Notes: generated from the letters alone by a model not told the origin. Positions 16,775-25,529 are shown, numbered from the stretch's first letter. The stretch is 40,661 nucleotides of DNA from an uncultured Sphingomonadales bacterium (GCA_903839675.1 CAIMDB010000024.1:1-40661), one strand, 5' to 3'. Translations and numbers: made by a program.

Positions 16775-17548
16775 ATGTCTGACCAAGTTATCGACGTCTT
16801 CACGGCAACCGCATTGACGCCTTTGCCGCACGGGTTTCTTGGTCGTCGCGGCGGTGTGTCCACTGGCATTCATGCGGGCCTGAATGTCGGTGTGGGGTCA
16901 GAAGATGATCGGGATGCGGTGCTCGAAAACCGGCGCCGCGCCGCTGAAGCCGTGTTGTCGGGGGCAGAACTGGTGACAGTGCATCAGGTCCATTCGCCTG
17001 ATGTTGTGACGGTCACGGGTCCCATCCCACTTGAGGACCGGCCTCACGCTGACGCGATGGTGACCGACCGGCCGGGGCTGTTGCTGGGCATCCTGACCGC
17101 TGATTGCGCGCCGGTGCTGCTCGCCGATGCCCAAGCGGGAATTGTCGGGGCCGCCCATGCCGGGTGGAAGGGCGCGATTGGCGGGGTGACCGATAAAACC
17201 ATTGATGCGATGGTCGCGCTGGGCGCGGCGCGGGACCGGATCACCGCGGCCATCGGACCGTGTATCGCACGGGCGTCTTACGAGGTTGATGCCGGGTTCG
17301 CCCGCCGCTTTCAGGAGCACGACCCGGAAAATGAACGTTTCTTTTCCGCAGGTCGCCCGGACCATTTCCAGTTTGATCTGGAAGGCTATGTCGCCAGCCG
17401 ACTGGCCGCCGCTGGCATTGGGCGGGTGGAGATGCTCGGGCTGGATACCTATCCCGATGATGGGCGCTTTTACAGCTTTCGTCGGGCCACCCATCGCGGG
17501 GACCCGGGTTATGGACGGCAGATCTCGCTGATCGGCTTGCCTGCCTGA
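16775..17548 (+). CDS. pgeF: Peptidoglycan editing factor (YfiH / laccase-domain family)
   Basis: A 257-residue cytoplasmic protein of the YfiH family. E. coli PgeF removes wrong amino acids such as L-Ser from peptidoglycan precursors; older annotations say polyphenol oxidase or laccase-like. The metal-site residues are in place: HQVHS (70-74), DCAPV (110-114, Cys 111) and AHAGW (127-131, His 128), and the C-terminal RATHRGDPGYGRQ is typical. The ATG at 16775 has GGAG about six bases upstream, and that GGAG is at the edge of the family B repeat. It is followed 57 bp later by the anion transporter gene on the same strand. Confidence 0.92.
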   Translation: MSDQVIDVFTATALTPLPHGFLGRRGGVSTGIHAGLNVGVGSEDDRDAVLENRRRAAEAVLSGAELVTVHQVHSPDVVTVTGPIPLEDRPHADAMVTDRPGLLLGILTADCAPVLLADAQAGIVGAAHAGWKGAIGGVTDKTIDAMVALGAARDRITAAIGPCIARASYEVDAGFARRFQEHDPENERFFSAGRPDHFQFDLEGYVASRLAAAGIGRVEMLGLDTYPDDGRFYSFRRATHRGDPGYGRQISLIGLPA

Positions 17549-17605
17549 TCGCTTGCGCCACGCGGCGTCGCGCCCTAGCGTTCCGCCATAAGCGGGGGAT
17601 GAGTT

Positions 17606-19015
17606 TTGGAAAACGCACAGAAATGGAGCCTGTTGACAGGCTTGGGCCTCTTTGCCCTGATGCTGCTGGCGCCCGCCCCCGCCGGGATGACGGAGTTGGC
17701 TTGGCATACAGCCGCGCTCGTCGTGCTGATGGCCGTGTTCTGGATGACAGAGGCGCTTCCGCTGACGGTGACGGCGCTTTTGCCCTTTGTTGTGCTGCCC
17801 TTTATTGGTGTGATGCCAGCGGATAAGGTTGCCGCTGCGTATTACTCGCCCATTCTGTTTCTTGTGCTCGGCGGTGCGTTCATTGCGCTCGCGATTGAGC
17901 GGACGGGCCTCCACCGGCGCTTTGCGCTCGCCATTTTGGCACGCGGGGGCAAGACCGCAGGCTCGCTTCTCATGGCGTTTATGGTGGCGACCGCCCTCAT
18001 TTCCATGATCGTTTCCAATACCGCGACCTCGCTCATCATGATGCCGATTGCTGTCGCCGTCCTGCGGGCCAACCGGACGCCCGAGGGCGAGACGGAAGGC
18101 CTTGCCGGGGCACTGCCAATGGGCATTGCTTTTGCCGCGTCCATCGGCGGCCTTGGGACGCTTGTTGGTTCCCCGACCAATGCTATTTCGGCAGGCCTCA
18201 TTGAAAAGAGCGTCGGCTATTCGATCGATTTTCTGACATGGTCGGCTTATGGTCTACCGATTGTCCTGATCGCCATTCCGGCCTGCTGGCTCATCCTGAT
18301 GCGCGTGCAGAATGTGGCGGCGGGCGGCTTTGATGCGGCAGCAGCGCATGCCAGCATCGGCGAAGCGCAGAACTGGACGACAGCGGAAAAGCGCCTCGTT
18401 CCGCTCATTCTGCTTGTGGTCACCGGCTGGGTGGCGTCGTCTTATCTGTCTTCGCTCTTGCCCGAAGGGATGCTGGAGGACGGGACGATTGCCGTTCTCG
18501 TTGCACTGTTATTGTTCATCGTGCCCGATGGGACCGGACGGCCGCTGTTGAACTGGAAAGAGGCGGACCGTGCACCTTGGGGCGTCATCATGATGTTCGG
18601 CGGCGGGCTTGCCCTTGCGGCCGGGATCAGCGCCTCGGGTCTCGCCACTTGGCTGGGGGATGTGCTGCGGCCCTTGGGCGGCGTCCACCCGATCATTGTG
18701 GCGATGGTGCTTGTCGGCATCGTCATCATTGTCACGGAATTTGCGTCAAACGTCGCGACAGCGTCGGGCGTGATGCCGGTTGTCGGCGGACTGATCGCCG
18801 CGACGGGGGCTGATCCTGCGCTGCTTGCGGTCAGCGCGGCCATGGCGTCGAGCTGGGGCTTCATGCTGCCGTCAGGCACCGGCCCCAATGCGATTGCCTG
18901 GGCGACCGAACATATCGCGCTGCCGCGCATGCTGAAGTCGGGCTTTCTGCTGGATATTGTCGGTGTTCCGCTGATCGTCGGGATGGTTTGGATCGTCGGA
19001 CTTATGGTGGGGTAG
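17606..19015 (+). CDS. SLC13/DASS family sodium-anion symporter
   Basis: A 469-residue inner-membrane transporter with about 11-12 hydrophobic segments, of the divalent anion:Na+ symporter family (dicarboxylates such as succinate; some members carry sulfate). The first SNT sodium/substrate motif is at SNTATSLIMMPIAVAVL (about 133-149) with GSPTNAISAG shortly after; the second is a variant, ASNVATASGVMPV, followed by SWGFMLPSGTGPNAIAW. The start is TTG at 17606 with GGGGGA upstream; the nearby ATG at 17599 is in another frame. The substrate cannot be fixed from the sequence. No two-component dicarboxylate sensor is adjacent. Repeat copy 3 follows 15 bp after the stop. Confidence 0.88.
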   Translation: MENAQKWSLLTGLGLFALMLLAPAPAGMTELAWHTAALVVLMAVFWMTEALPLTVTALLPFVVLPFIGVMPADKVAAAYYSPILFLVLGGAFIALAIERTGLHRRFALAILARGGKTAGSLLMAFMVATALISMIVSNTATSLIMMPIAVAVLRANRTPEGETEGLAGALPMGIAFAASIGGLGTLVGSPTNAISAGLIEKSVGYSIDFLTWSAYGLPIVLIAIPACWLILMRVQNVAAGGFDAAAAHASIGEAQNWTTAEKRLVPLILLVVTGWVASSYLSSLLPEGMLEDGTIAVLVALLLFIVPDGTGRPLLNWKEADRAPWGVIMMFGGGLALAAGISASGLATWLGDVLRPLGGVHPIIVAMVLVGIVIIVTEFASNVATASGVMPVVGGLIAATGADPALLAVSAAMASSWGFMLPSGTGPNAIAWATEHIALPRMLKSGFLLDIVGVPLIVGMVWIVGLMVG

Positions 19016-19030
19016 GGCGGCCCCCTCAGT

Positions 19031-19118
19031 TCCGTTTACCCTGAGCTTGTCGAAGGGCGGTCCTTCTTCTGAGTGCCAAAGTTAAAGGACGGGGCTTCGA
19101 CAAGCTCAGCCCGAACGG
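19031..19118. repeat. Paired palindromic repeat, family B, copy 3
   Basis: Left arm 19031-19057 contains TACCCTGAGCTTGTCGAAGG; right arm 19092-19118 contains CTTCGACAAGCTCAGCCCGA. Between them GTCCTT and AAGGAC add inner pairing, so the whole unit could form a long hairpin. It sits between two convergent genes (anion transporter and HAD phosphatase), a position where a two-way transcription end is expected. Confidence 0.85.
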
Positions 19119-19136
19119 TGTTTGGTCGGTGGCGGC

Positions 19137-19805
19137 CTACGCCCAGTCGAGGATCTGCCACCCCTTTTTCGCCGCCAGCGCGCGCAGCGGGGCATGTGCA
19201 TTGGTCGCAAAGCCCTCATTGGCCCAGTCCATGCAGGGCGCGTCTGAGACATGGTCGGAAAAGAAACGGATATGGGCGTCTGTCCGGTCGATCTTTTCAC
19301 CAGCCAGCCACGCTTGCACCATGCGGAGTTTGGCCTCGCCATAACAGTTTTCACCGTTGATTTTGGGCGAAGTTGTTCTGCCTGCATCGGTCGTGCGCGT
19401 GGCAATAACATCTTCAACGCCGATGAGCGTCGCGATCTGCCGGACGTAAAAGGCGTAAGAGGCGGTGGCGAGCACGACGCGACGGCCCGCTGCGCGTTCG
19501 GCCTCCACGCGGGCCAGCGCACGGCCGAGACAATTGCGACTGAGCGTGTGGCCGGCAAATCCGGCCGAAATCCGGTCGAGTTTGGCGGCATCAATGTCCC
19601 CGCCCAGCATCAGCGAGAGGTTCATCTCTTTCAGCCGCGCACGGCTGACGAGCCGGAGCATGAACCCCAATGTTGTAAGCAAAACAAGCGGGGCAAACAC
19701 GATGCGCCAAGGCGCATAGCGCGGCACAGCGTAGATCAGGAACGGGCCGAACGTCGCCGCGCGCGTGATCGTCTTGTCCATGTCGAAAATGGAAAGGGGC
19801 TTCAT
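19137..19805 (-). CDS. HAD-IB family phosphatase (phosphoserine phosphatase-like)
   Basis: A 222-residue HAD hydrolase. Motif I is FDMDKT with nucleophile D8 and acid D10; motif II is in VVLATAS; a lysine (EAKLRMVQ) gives motif III; and SDHVSDAPCMDWANEG supplies the acidic motif IV. This is the pattern of the SerB-like HAD-IB branch. The hydrophobic stretch between about residues 18 and 55 (APLVLLTTLGFMLRLV) suggests a membrane-associated cap region, as in phosphatases annotated as acting on lipid phosphates, but the substrate is unknown. The ATG at 19805 is preferred over the TTG just before it. It is divergent from the lipid-transport operon (53 bp), which fits, but does not prove, a role in lipid metabolism. 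Confidence 0.85.
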   Translation of the reverse strand: MKPLSIFDMDKTITRAATFGPFLIYAVPRYAPWRIVFAPLVLLTTLGFMLRLVSRARLKEMNLSLMLGGDIDAAKLDRISAGFAGHTLSRNCLGRALARVEAERAAGRRVVLATASYAFYVRQIATLIGVEDVIATRTTDAGRTTSPKINGENCYGEAKLRMVQAWLAGEKIDRTDAHIRFFSDHVSDAPCMDWANEGFATNAHAPLRALAAKKGWQILDWA

Positions 19806-19858
19806 CAACTTATCTTAAGCGCAATCCGGCTTGCCGATCCAGCGCTTATGCACCAAAC

Positions 19859-20977
19859 ATGTCGCCGATGGCGAGCAAGGCGGAATTCACCGAAGAACAA
19901 GGGGCTAAGGGCACCACGCTGCGCGTGTCGGGTCGCCTGACGCTGTCGAATCTTGGGGACTTACCCCAACGCCTTGATGCCTTGGATGACCCCGTCGCTC
20001 AGATCGACATCTCTTCGGTAGAACGGACCGATACAGTCGGCGCTTGGATTATCCACCAATTTTCAGGGCGCACCGGCGCGCAGATTGTTGGCGCCAGCGA
20101 CGAGGCCAAACGGCTGATCGCGCTGGTCAGTCAGGCAGATTCGGACGTCCGGGTTCGGCCTGAACCCGTCAATCCTGTGGTCCGCGTTGTCACTGAAGTC
20201 GGCGATGCGACAGTGATCGCGATGCGCACCTTATTGGGCCTCGTCGCCTTTTTCGGGGCCATCCTGATTGCCAGCTGGGACCTCATCCGCAATCCGCGCC
20301 GCCTGCGCATCAATGCTATCGTCCACCGGTTTGAGCTGGTCGGTGTCAAGGCGTTGGGCATCATCGGTTTGATGAGTTTTCTCATCGGGATTGTCATTGC
20401 ACAACAGGGGGCTGTGCAGCTCCAGCAGTTTGGTGCCGAGACGCTGACCGTCAATCTTGTCGGCCGGATCACGACGCGTGAACTTGGTGTGCTGATGACC
20501 GCGATCATGGTGGCCGGGCGCTCCGGTTCGGCCTTTGCCGCGCAGATCGGAACGATGAAGCTGACCGAAGAAATCGATGCGATGCGCACCATCGGTGTGT
20601 CACCCATTGAGGCGCTCGTCATTCCGCGCATGATGGCGGCGGTCATCATGATGCCGTTGCTTGGTTTTTACGCGACCTTAGTCTCGATCTTCGGCGGCGG
20701 GCTGTTCTGCTGGGTGTCGCTTGAAATTCCGCCGATCACTTTTGTGCAGCGGCTGCAGGAAGTCATTCCCATTACCGATCTGTGGGTCGGGCTGATCAAG
20801 GCGCCTGTCTTTGGCGCGATCATTGCGCTGTCCGGCTGCTTTCAGGGGATGCAAGTGGAAGGCAATGCGGAGGAAGTGGGCCTGCGCACGACGTCGGCCG
20901 TTGTGCAGGCGATCTTCCTTGTCATCGTGCTCGATGCGTTCTTCGCGGTCTTCTTTTCGCAGATCGGGTGGATCTGA
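19859..20977 (+). CDS. mlaE: MlaE-type ABC permease with fused N-terminal STAS domain
   Basis: Inner-membrane permease of an Mla/Mce phospholipid transport system, 372 residues. Residues ~10-100 are a STAS domain (LRVSGRLTLSNLGDLPQRL, then QIDISSVERTDTVGAWII), a part that in E. coli is the separate protein MlaB. The remaining ~250 residues are the MlaE permease with about five helices, including RELGVLMTAIMVAGRSGSAF, IGTMKLTEEIDAMRTIGVSP and the EVGLRTTSAVVQ end. The ATG at 19859 has only a weak ribosome site; a second ATG lies three codons on. The stop overlaps the mlaF start (TGATG). First gene of a four-gene operon with mlaF, mlaD and an auxiliary lipoprotein; no MlaC or MlaA gene is present. 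Confidence 0.92.
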   Translation: MSPMASKAEFTEEQGAKGTTLRVSGRLTLSNLGDLPQRLDALDDPVAQIDISSVERTDTVGAWIIHQFSGRTGAQIVGASDEAKRLIALVSQADSDVRVRPEPVNPVVRVVTEVGDATVIAMRTLLGLVAFFGAILIASWDLIRNPRRLRINAIVHRFELVGVKALGIIGLMSFLIGIVIAQQGAVQLQQFGAETLTVNLVGRITTRELGVLMTAIMVAGRSGSAFAAQIGTMKLTEEIDAMRTIGVSPIEALVIPRMMAAVIMMPLLGFYATLVSIFGGGLFCWVSLEIPPITFVQRLQEVIPITDLWVGLIKAPVFGAIIALSGCFQGMQVEGNAEEVGLRTTSAVVQAIFLVIVLDAFFAVFFSQIGWI

Positions 20978-21777
20978 TGGACCTGAACGCCCCCATCGCC
21001 GTTAAGATACGCGGCATCTGCAATCACTTTGGGGATCAGGTGATCCATGACGGTGTGGACTTGGATGTCCGCAACGGTGAAATTCTGGGCGTCGTCGGCG
21101 GATCGGGCACCGGCAAATCGGTGCTGATGCGAACGATCATCGGACTGCAAAGGCCAAGCGCGGGGGAGATTGAGATCTTCGGTGAACCGATGACCGATGA
21201 GGAAAATGAGGCGCAGCTTGATCTTCGACGCCGCTGGGGCGTCATGTTTCAGGGCGGGGCGCTCTTTTCAACATTGACGGTCGCGGAAAATGTGCAGGTG
21301 CCCTTGCGGGAGTTTTACCCCAATCTCGGCCAGAAGCTGCTCGACGAGATCGCGGCCTATAAGGTTGTGATGGCGGGCCTGCCGGCCAATGCCGCCGCTA
21401 AATATCCGTCGGAACTCTCAGGCGGCATGCGCAAACGCGCGGGGCTGGCGCGGGCGCTCGCGCTCGATCCACGGCTGCTCTTTCTGGATGAGCCGACCGC
21501 CGGGCTGGACCCGATTGCGGCGGCAGGATTTGATGAATTGACCAAGGACCTGTCCAAATCGCTTGGACTGACCGTGTTCCTCATCACGCATGATCTGGAT
21601 ACGCTACACGCAATTTGTGATCGGGTGGCGGTGCTGGCTGACCATAAGGTGGTCGCTGTCGGCACAATTCCGGAGCTTTTGGCGACGGACCATCCTTGGA
21701 TTCAGGCCTATTTCAACGGACCGCGCGGACGTGCCGCGCAGTCTGCGGTTGATCGGCACATGGCAAAGGGGGCATGA
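20977..21777 (+). CDS. mlaF: MlaF-type ABC transporter ATP-binding protein
   Basis: Cytoplasmic ATPase of the lipid transporter, 266 residues. Walker A GGSGTGKS (41-48), Q-loop MFQGGALF, signature LSGGM (147-151), Walker B LLFLDEP (167-173), D-loop GLD and switch histidine in ITHDLD. The Q-loop GALF and the LSGGMRKR form are typical of the MlaF/Mkl subfamily. The true start is the ATG at 20977, which overlaps the mlaE stop by one base; the longer open frame upstream lies entirely in mlaE. It should pair with the MlaE permease and be translationally coupled to it. Confidence 0.95.
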   Translation: MDLNAPIAVKIRGICNHFGDQVIHDGVDLDVRNGEILGVVGGSGTGKSVLMRTIIGLQRPSAGEIEIFGEPMTDEENEAQLDLRRRWGVMFQGGALFSTLTVAENVQVPLREFYPNLGQKLLDEIAAYKVVMAGLPANAAAKYPSELSGGMRKRAGLARALALDPRLLFLDEPTAGLDPIAAAGFDELTKDLSKSLGLTVFLITHDLDTLHAICDRVAVLADHKVVAVGTIPELLATDHPWIQAYFNGPRGRAAQSAVDRHMAKGA

Positions 21778-21784
21778 GGGCCTG

Positions 21785-22744
21785 ATGGAAACGCGATCCA
21801 ACCATCTGCTCGTGGGCAGTATCGTTCTCGGCCTATTGGCGGCGCTTGTCGCCTTTGCCATGTGGATCGCCGGTTTGTCCGGCTCCAATGCCAAGGAGTA
21901 TGACATTTTCTTCCGCCAATCGGTGGACGGTCTGGCCAAGGGGGGCAGCGTTAGCTTTTCGGGCGTGCCGTCCGGGCAGATCACCGCAATTGAGCTGTGG
22001 AAGAACGATCCGCAGTTCGTGCGCGTCCGCGTGGCGTTGAAGCCAGATACGCCGGTGCTGCAAGGCACCACAGCGACGATCCAGGGTAGCTTCACCGGCC
22101 CGTCCACCGTCGTGCTTGATGGCGCCATTCGCGGCACACCGCCACTGACGGAACCCGGCCCCGGCCCGGGGCGTGTGCCTGTTATCCCGACCAAGGCGGG
22201 CGGGCTGGGTGCCTTGCTGAACAATGCCCCGCAATTGCTCGAGCGTTTGTCGACGCTGACCGAGCGGTTGACTGAATTGCTGTCCGACCAGAACCAGAAG
22301 TCGTTCACCAACATCCTGGCGAATACGGACAAGCTAACCGGCCATCTGGCCCGCGGCGGCCCGGATATTGAAGCCAGCATCAAGGAAGCGCGGATCGCCA
22401 TCAAGGAAGCGGGGATCGCCGCCAAGCAACTGGGCGAGGTCGCCGGGACGACAAATGGCTTGCTCAATGACGAAGGCCGCCCGCTCATTACGGACCTCCG
22501 CAAAACGATCCGGACGGCCGACAAGAGCATGACCGCGCTGGATGCGGCGCTTGCCGAAGCGCGGCCGGGCATCAAGACCTTCTCGACACAGACCTTGCCC
22601 GAAATCGGCCAGCTGGTGCGCGATTTGCAGACCATGTCGGAGACGCTCAGTTCCGTCGCCAACAAAATTGATCAACAAGGCGCAGGCGCTTTGATCGGCG
22701 GGCCCAGCCTGCCTGAATATAAGGGGGATAAGGACGGCAAATGA
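21785..22744 (+). CDS. mlaD: MlaD-type MCE-domain lipid-binding protein
   Basis: A 319-residue inner-membrane-anchored periplasmic protein. One helix at about residues 8-29 is followed by the MCE domain (about 38-115: YDIFFRQSVDGLAKGGSVSF, GVPSGQI, and TATIQGSFTGPSTVVLDGA). The rest (about 145-300) is a long helical, coiled-coil-like part rich in Leu, Thr and Ala, longer than in E. coli MlaD (183 residues), which could form a tube or needle as in longer MCE proteins. The ATG at 21785 has GAGGG upstream and lies 7 bp after mlaF. Its stop overlaps the next start (ATGA at 22741-22744). Confidence 0.92.
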   Translation: METRSNHLLVGSIVLGLLAALVAFAMWIAGLSGSNAKEYDIFFRQSVDGLAKGGSVSFSGVPSGQITAIELWKNDPQFVRVRVALKPDTPVLQGTTATIQGSFTGPSTVVLDGAIRGTPPLTEPGPGPGRVPVIPTKAGGLGALLNNAPQLLERLSTLTERLTELLSDQNQKSFTNILANTDKLTGHLARGGPDIEASIKEARIAIKEAGIAAKQLGEVAGTTNGLLNDEGRPLITDLRKTIRTADKSMTALDAALAEARPGIKTFSTQTLPEIGQLVRDLQTMSETLSSVANKIDQQGAGALIGGPSLPEYKGDKDGK

Positions 22745-23328
22745 AGCGCACGACCCTGATCTTTGGCGCGGCCATTCTGCTTGGTGGGTGTAGCCTCGGC
22801 CTGACCGGCAAAGCGCCGAAATTTCTTCTGACGCTCACATCCACCGCGAGTCCGGCAGCCAATGAAGGTGTGCTGGTGCAGGCGGGGGACAGCCTGACGG
22901 TTTCGGTGCCGCTGGCGCCTCAGTCGATCGCGACGACGCGCCTGCCGGTGGCGCAGGGGCAGACGGCGATTGCCTTCATCAAAGATGCGATCTGGGTGGA
23001 GCCGCCGCCGCGCCTTTTCCAGCGCCTGTTGTCAGAAACAATCCGCGCAAAGACCGGGCGGACGGTAATTGACCCGCGCCAGTTCAACACGACGTCCGGT
23101 GCCACTTTGTCGGGCCAGCTTCTCCGTTTTGATATTGAGGAAAAGGGCGCGCGCGCTGTCGTTGTTTATGATGCGACGATTTCCGGTGAGAAGGACCGGC
23201 CGGTGCGCACCCGCCGGTTTGAGGCGCGGGTCCCGGCTGGCACCATTGATGCGCGCAGCGCAGGCGATGCACTCAACCGTGCGGCCAATGAGGTCGCCGC
23301 CCAAGTCGCGGACTGGCTGAAAGCCTGA
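22741..23328 (+). CDS. ABC-type transport auxiliary lipoprotein (PqiC-like)
   Basis: A 195-residue outer-membrane or periplasmic lipoprotein. It starts MKRTTLIFGAAILLGGCSLG; LLGGC is the lipobox, with Cys 17 as the mature first residue. The rest matches the auxiliary component family found with MCE transporters (PqiC/YmbA type): an early beta strand ending VSVPLAPQSIATTRLPV, then AIAFIKDAIWVEPPPRLFQRL, and a long C-terminal helix. It probably acts as the outer-membrane partner of MlaEFD, in place of the absent MlaA/MlaC pair. Last gene of the operon, overlapping mlaD by 4 bp and followed by a strong terminator. Confidence 0.88.
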   Translation: MKRTTLIFGAAILLGGCSLGLTGKAPKFLLTLTSTASPAANEGVLVQAGDSLTVSVPLAPQSIATTRLPVAQGQTAIAFIKDAIWVEPPPRLFQRLLSETIRAKTGRTVIDPRQFNTTSGATLSGQLLRFDIEEKGARAVVVYDATISGEKDRPVRTRRFEARVPAGTIDARSAGDALNRAANEVAAQVADWLKA

Positions 23329-23335
23329 TCTGAAC

Positions 23336-23378
23336 AAAAAAGGGGGCTGGAAGCTGATGTGCTTCCTGCCCCCTTTTT
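23336..23378. terminator. Bidirectional intrinsic terminator
   Basis: GGGGGC (23342-23347) pairs with GCCCCC (23368-23373), extended inward by GGAAGC / GCTTCC after one T-T mismatch, with a 6-base loop. Six A's precede and five T's follow, so it works on either strand. It sits between the convergent lipid-transport operon (stop 23328) and the quinoprotein dehydrogenase (stop 23403). Confidence 0.9.
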
Positions 23379-23402
23379 GCGTCCAGCGTGGACGGCCCGG
23401 GC

Positions 23403-25529
23403 TTACTTGCCCTTGGCCTCCAGCGCCTTGTCTTCATTCGCCCGCCGGATCACGTACTGGCGGATGTTTTCAATCTGCTCGGCAGAATATTCGTCTTTCC
23501 AAGCGACCATGCCGTTTTCGGACAGGGCGCCATCATGGACGACCTTCTGCCACATCTTCGGGTCACCAAGGATGGCCGAGTGGCGCAGATCAGGGTTGAG
23601 CCCACCTGCAATCGCGGCATCGCCATGGCAGACGCTGCAGCTGTTCTGATAGGGGCTCATGCCCGCATCGGCCTGCGCCTTTGTGCCGGTGAACGGCGGC
23701 GGATCAAGAACCTGCTTGGCCTGCGGCGGTGGCGGTGGAAGTGTCGCTTTACCGCCAATCTTGAAGACGAGCAGGCGGCTGATGTTGCGCACGGAGCCGG
23801 ACTTGCTGGACAAAATGCCAGGGGCCACATCGTAAACGCCGCCCCAACCCACAAGGATCGCGACATATTGCACGCCCTTGACCGAATAAGTCATGGGGGC
23901 GGCGATCACGCCGGTCTGCGTCGGGAAGCTCCAGAGCTGCTTGCCATTGTCGGCCGTGTAGGCGCGGAATTCCCCGCCTGCTGTGCCCTGGAATACGAGG
24001 TTGCCTGCTGTTGCCAGCGTGCCGCCGTTGGACGGTCCAGGATGTTCAACGCGCCAGCGCGGCTTACCGGCAATTGGGTCCCACGCCAGCAGAGATCCTG
24101 TGGTACCTGCGGCTGCGGCCGCACGGATCGCGGGATCAGCCGGCATACCCATCTGGCCTGTATCGAGGCCAATCTGGAAACCGACCTTGCCGGGTTTCCA
24201 GCCCTTGGCAGCTGCGAAATAGGGCTGTGAGATTTCGTTGGCCGGAATGTAGACGAGGCCCGTTTTCGGGCTGTACGACATGGGCTGCCAGCTGTGCGCC
24301 CCCAGCGCGCCCGGCCAGCCGATATAGGGCTTTCCGGTGAGTTCATACCGCGCTTCCGGATTGACGTTTGGCTTGCCTGTGACCGGATCAAGGCCCGAGG
24401 CCCAAGTGATCAGCTTGGCAAAGGGCTTGCCGGAGATGAACTTGCCGGTCTTCGCGTCGAGAATGTAAAAGAAGCCGTTCTTCGGCGCATGCATGAGGAC
24501 GCGGGTGACCTTGCCGTTGACCGGCATGTCGGCAGCGATGATCTGCTGGTTGGAATCATAGTCCCAGCGGTCCTCCGGTGTTTCCTGGAAGTGCCAGACA
24601 TATTCGCCGGTATCGGCGTTCACAGCAACAATGGAGGCCGTGTACAGGCTGTCGCCACCCTTGCCGCCACGGGCATTGGGGTTCCATGGTTCCGCATTGG
24701 CCGTGCCGAAATAGATGAGGTTGGTCGTGGGATCATAAGTGATCGAATCCCAAACCGTGCCGCCGCCGCCATTCTTCCAGGCGTCGGGCGCCCAGGTCTT
24801 GGCGGCCGCTTCCAGATGCTTGCCTTCAAACGGCTTCGATGGATCACCGGGAACCGTGTAGAAGCGCCAGGCTTCTTCACCGCTTTCGGCGTCATAGGCC
24901 GCGAGGTAGCCGCGCGTGATGTACTCAGCGCCAGCAGAGCCGATGAGGACCTTGCCCTTCACGATGCGCGGCGCGCCTGTGATGGCCATGTTGGATCCCT
25001 GTGGGATCGTCATCTTGTCCCACATCACCTTGCCGGTGTCGGCGTTCAATGCGACCAGACGGCCATCAAGCGTGCCGACATAGACGCGGCCCTTATAGAC
25101 AGCGACGCCGCGATTGACGGCGTCGCAGCAAACATCAACCAGCTTGGCGCGCGGCACCTTGGGGTCATATTCCCACAGCTTCTTGCCTGTGGCGGCATCA
25201 TAGGCCTTCACCATCGACCATGCGGTCGAGATGTACATGATGCCGTCGACGACGATGGGGGTCGCTTCCTGTCCGCGCGCGGTATCCAGATCAGACGACC
25301 ATTCAAGGCCAAGCTGGGCGACATTCTGATCGGAGACCAGTGTCAGCGGGGAAAAGCGTTGCTCGTCCATGGTGCGGCCATAAGACAGCCAATCGGCGCC
25401 ATCCGGGCTACCCGCAGCGAGGCGTGCATCATCGACATTGGCGTTCTTGCCGCCCTGTTCGGCGCAACCAGCCAAGGCCATTGCGACCAGCGCAACAGCC
25501 GTTCCCAAAACAAGCGAACGAGATTTCAT
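23403..25529 (-). CDS. PQQ-dependent quinohaemoprotein alcohol dehydrogenase, predicted lipoprotein
   Basis: A 708-residue oxidoreductase with an eight-bladed PQQ propeller and a C-terminal cytochrome c domain. It would oxidise an alcohol in the periplasm and pass electrons through PQQ and haem to the respiratory chain. Visible: adjacent cysteines C134-C135 (VDVCCDA, the disulfide ring near PQQ), catalytic Asp in RWDYDSNQQ (D323), several blade motifs (AYDAATGKKLWEY, ALNADTGKVMW), haem site CSVCH (631-635) and a likely axial Met 674. D325, two residues after D323, is the position linked to lanthanide use. The signal peptide ends in LAGC (Cys 22), so it is probably lipid-anchored. The start at 25529 has GGAGGGG upstream; longer open frame sequence before it looks non-coding. 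No cytochrome partner or PQQ-synthesis genes are nearby. Confidence 0.92.
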   Translation of the reverse strand: MKSRSLVLGTAVALVAMALAGCAEQGGKNANVDDARLAAGSPDGADWLSYGRTMDEQRFSPLTLVSDQNVAQLGLEWSSDLDTARGQEATPIVVDGIMYISTAWSMVKAYDAATGKKLWEYDPKVPRAKLVDVCCDAVNRGVAVYKGRVYVGTLDGRLVALNADTGKVMWDKMTIPQGSNMAITGAPRIVKGKVLIGSAGAEYITRGYLAAYDAESGEEAWRFYTVPGDPSKPFEGKHLEAAAKTWAPDAWKNGGGGTVWDSITYDPTTNLIYFGTANAEPWNPNARGGKGGDSLYTASIVAVNADTGEYVWHFQETPEDRWDYDSNQQIIAADMPVNGKVTRVLMHAPKNGFFYILDAKTGKFISGKPFAKLITWASGLDPVTGKPNVNPEARYELTGKPYIGWPGALGAHSWQPMSYSPKTGLVYIPANEISQPYFAAAKGWKPGKVGFQIGLDTGQMGMPADPAIRAAAAAGTTGSLLAWDPIAGKPRWRVEHPGPSNGGTLATAGNLVFQGTAGGEFRAYTADNGKQLWSFPTQTGVIAAPMTYSVKGVQYVAILVGWGGVYDVAPGILSSKSGSVRNISRLLVFKIGGKATLPPPPPQAKQVLDPPPFTGTKAQADAGMSPYQNSCSVCHGDAAIAGGLNPDLRHSAILGDPKMWQKVVHDGALSENGMVAWKDEYSAEQIENIRQYVIRRANEDKALEAKGK

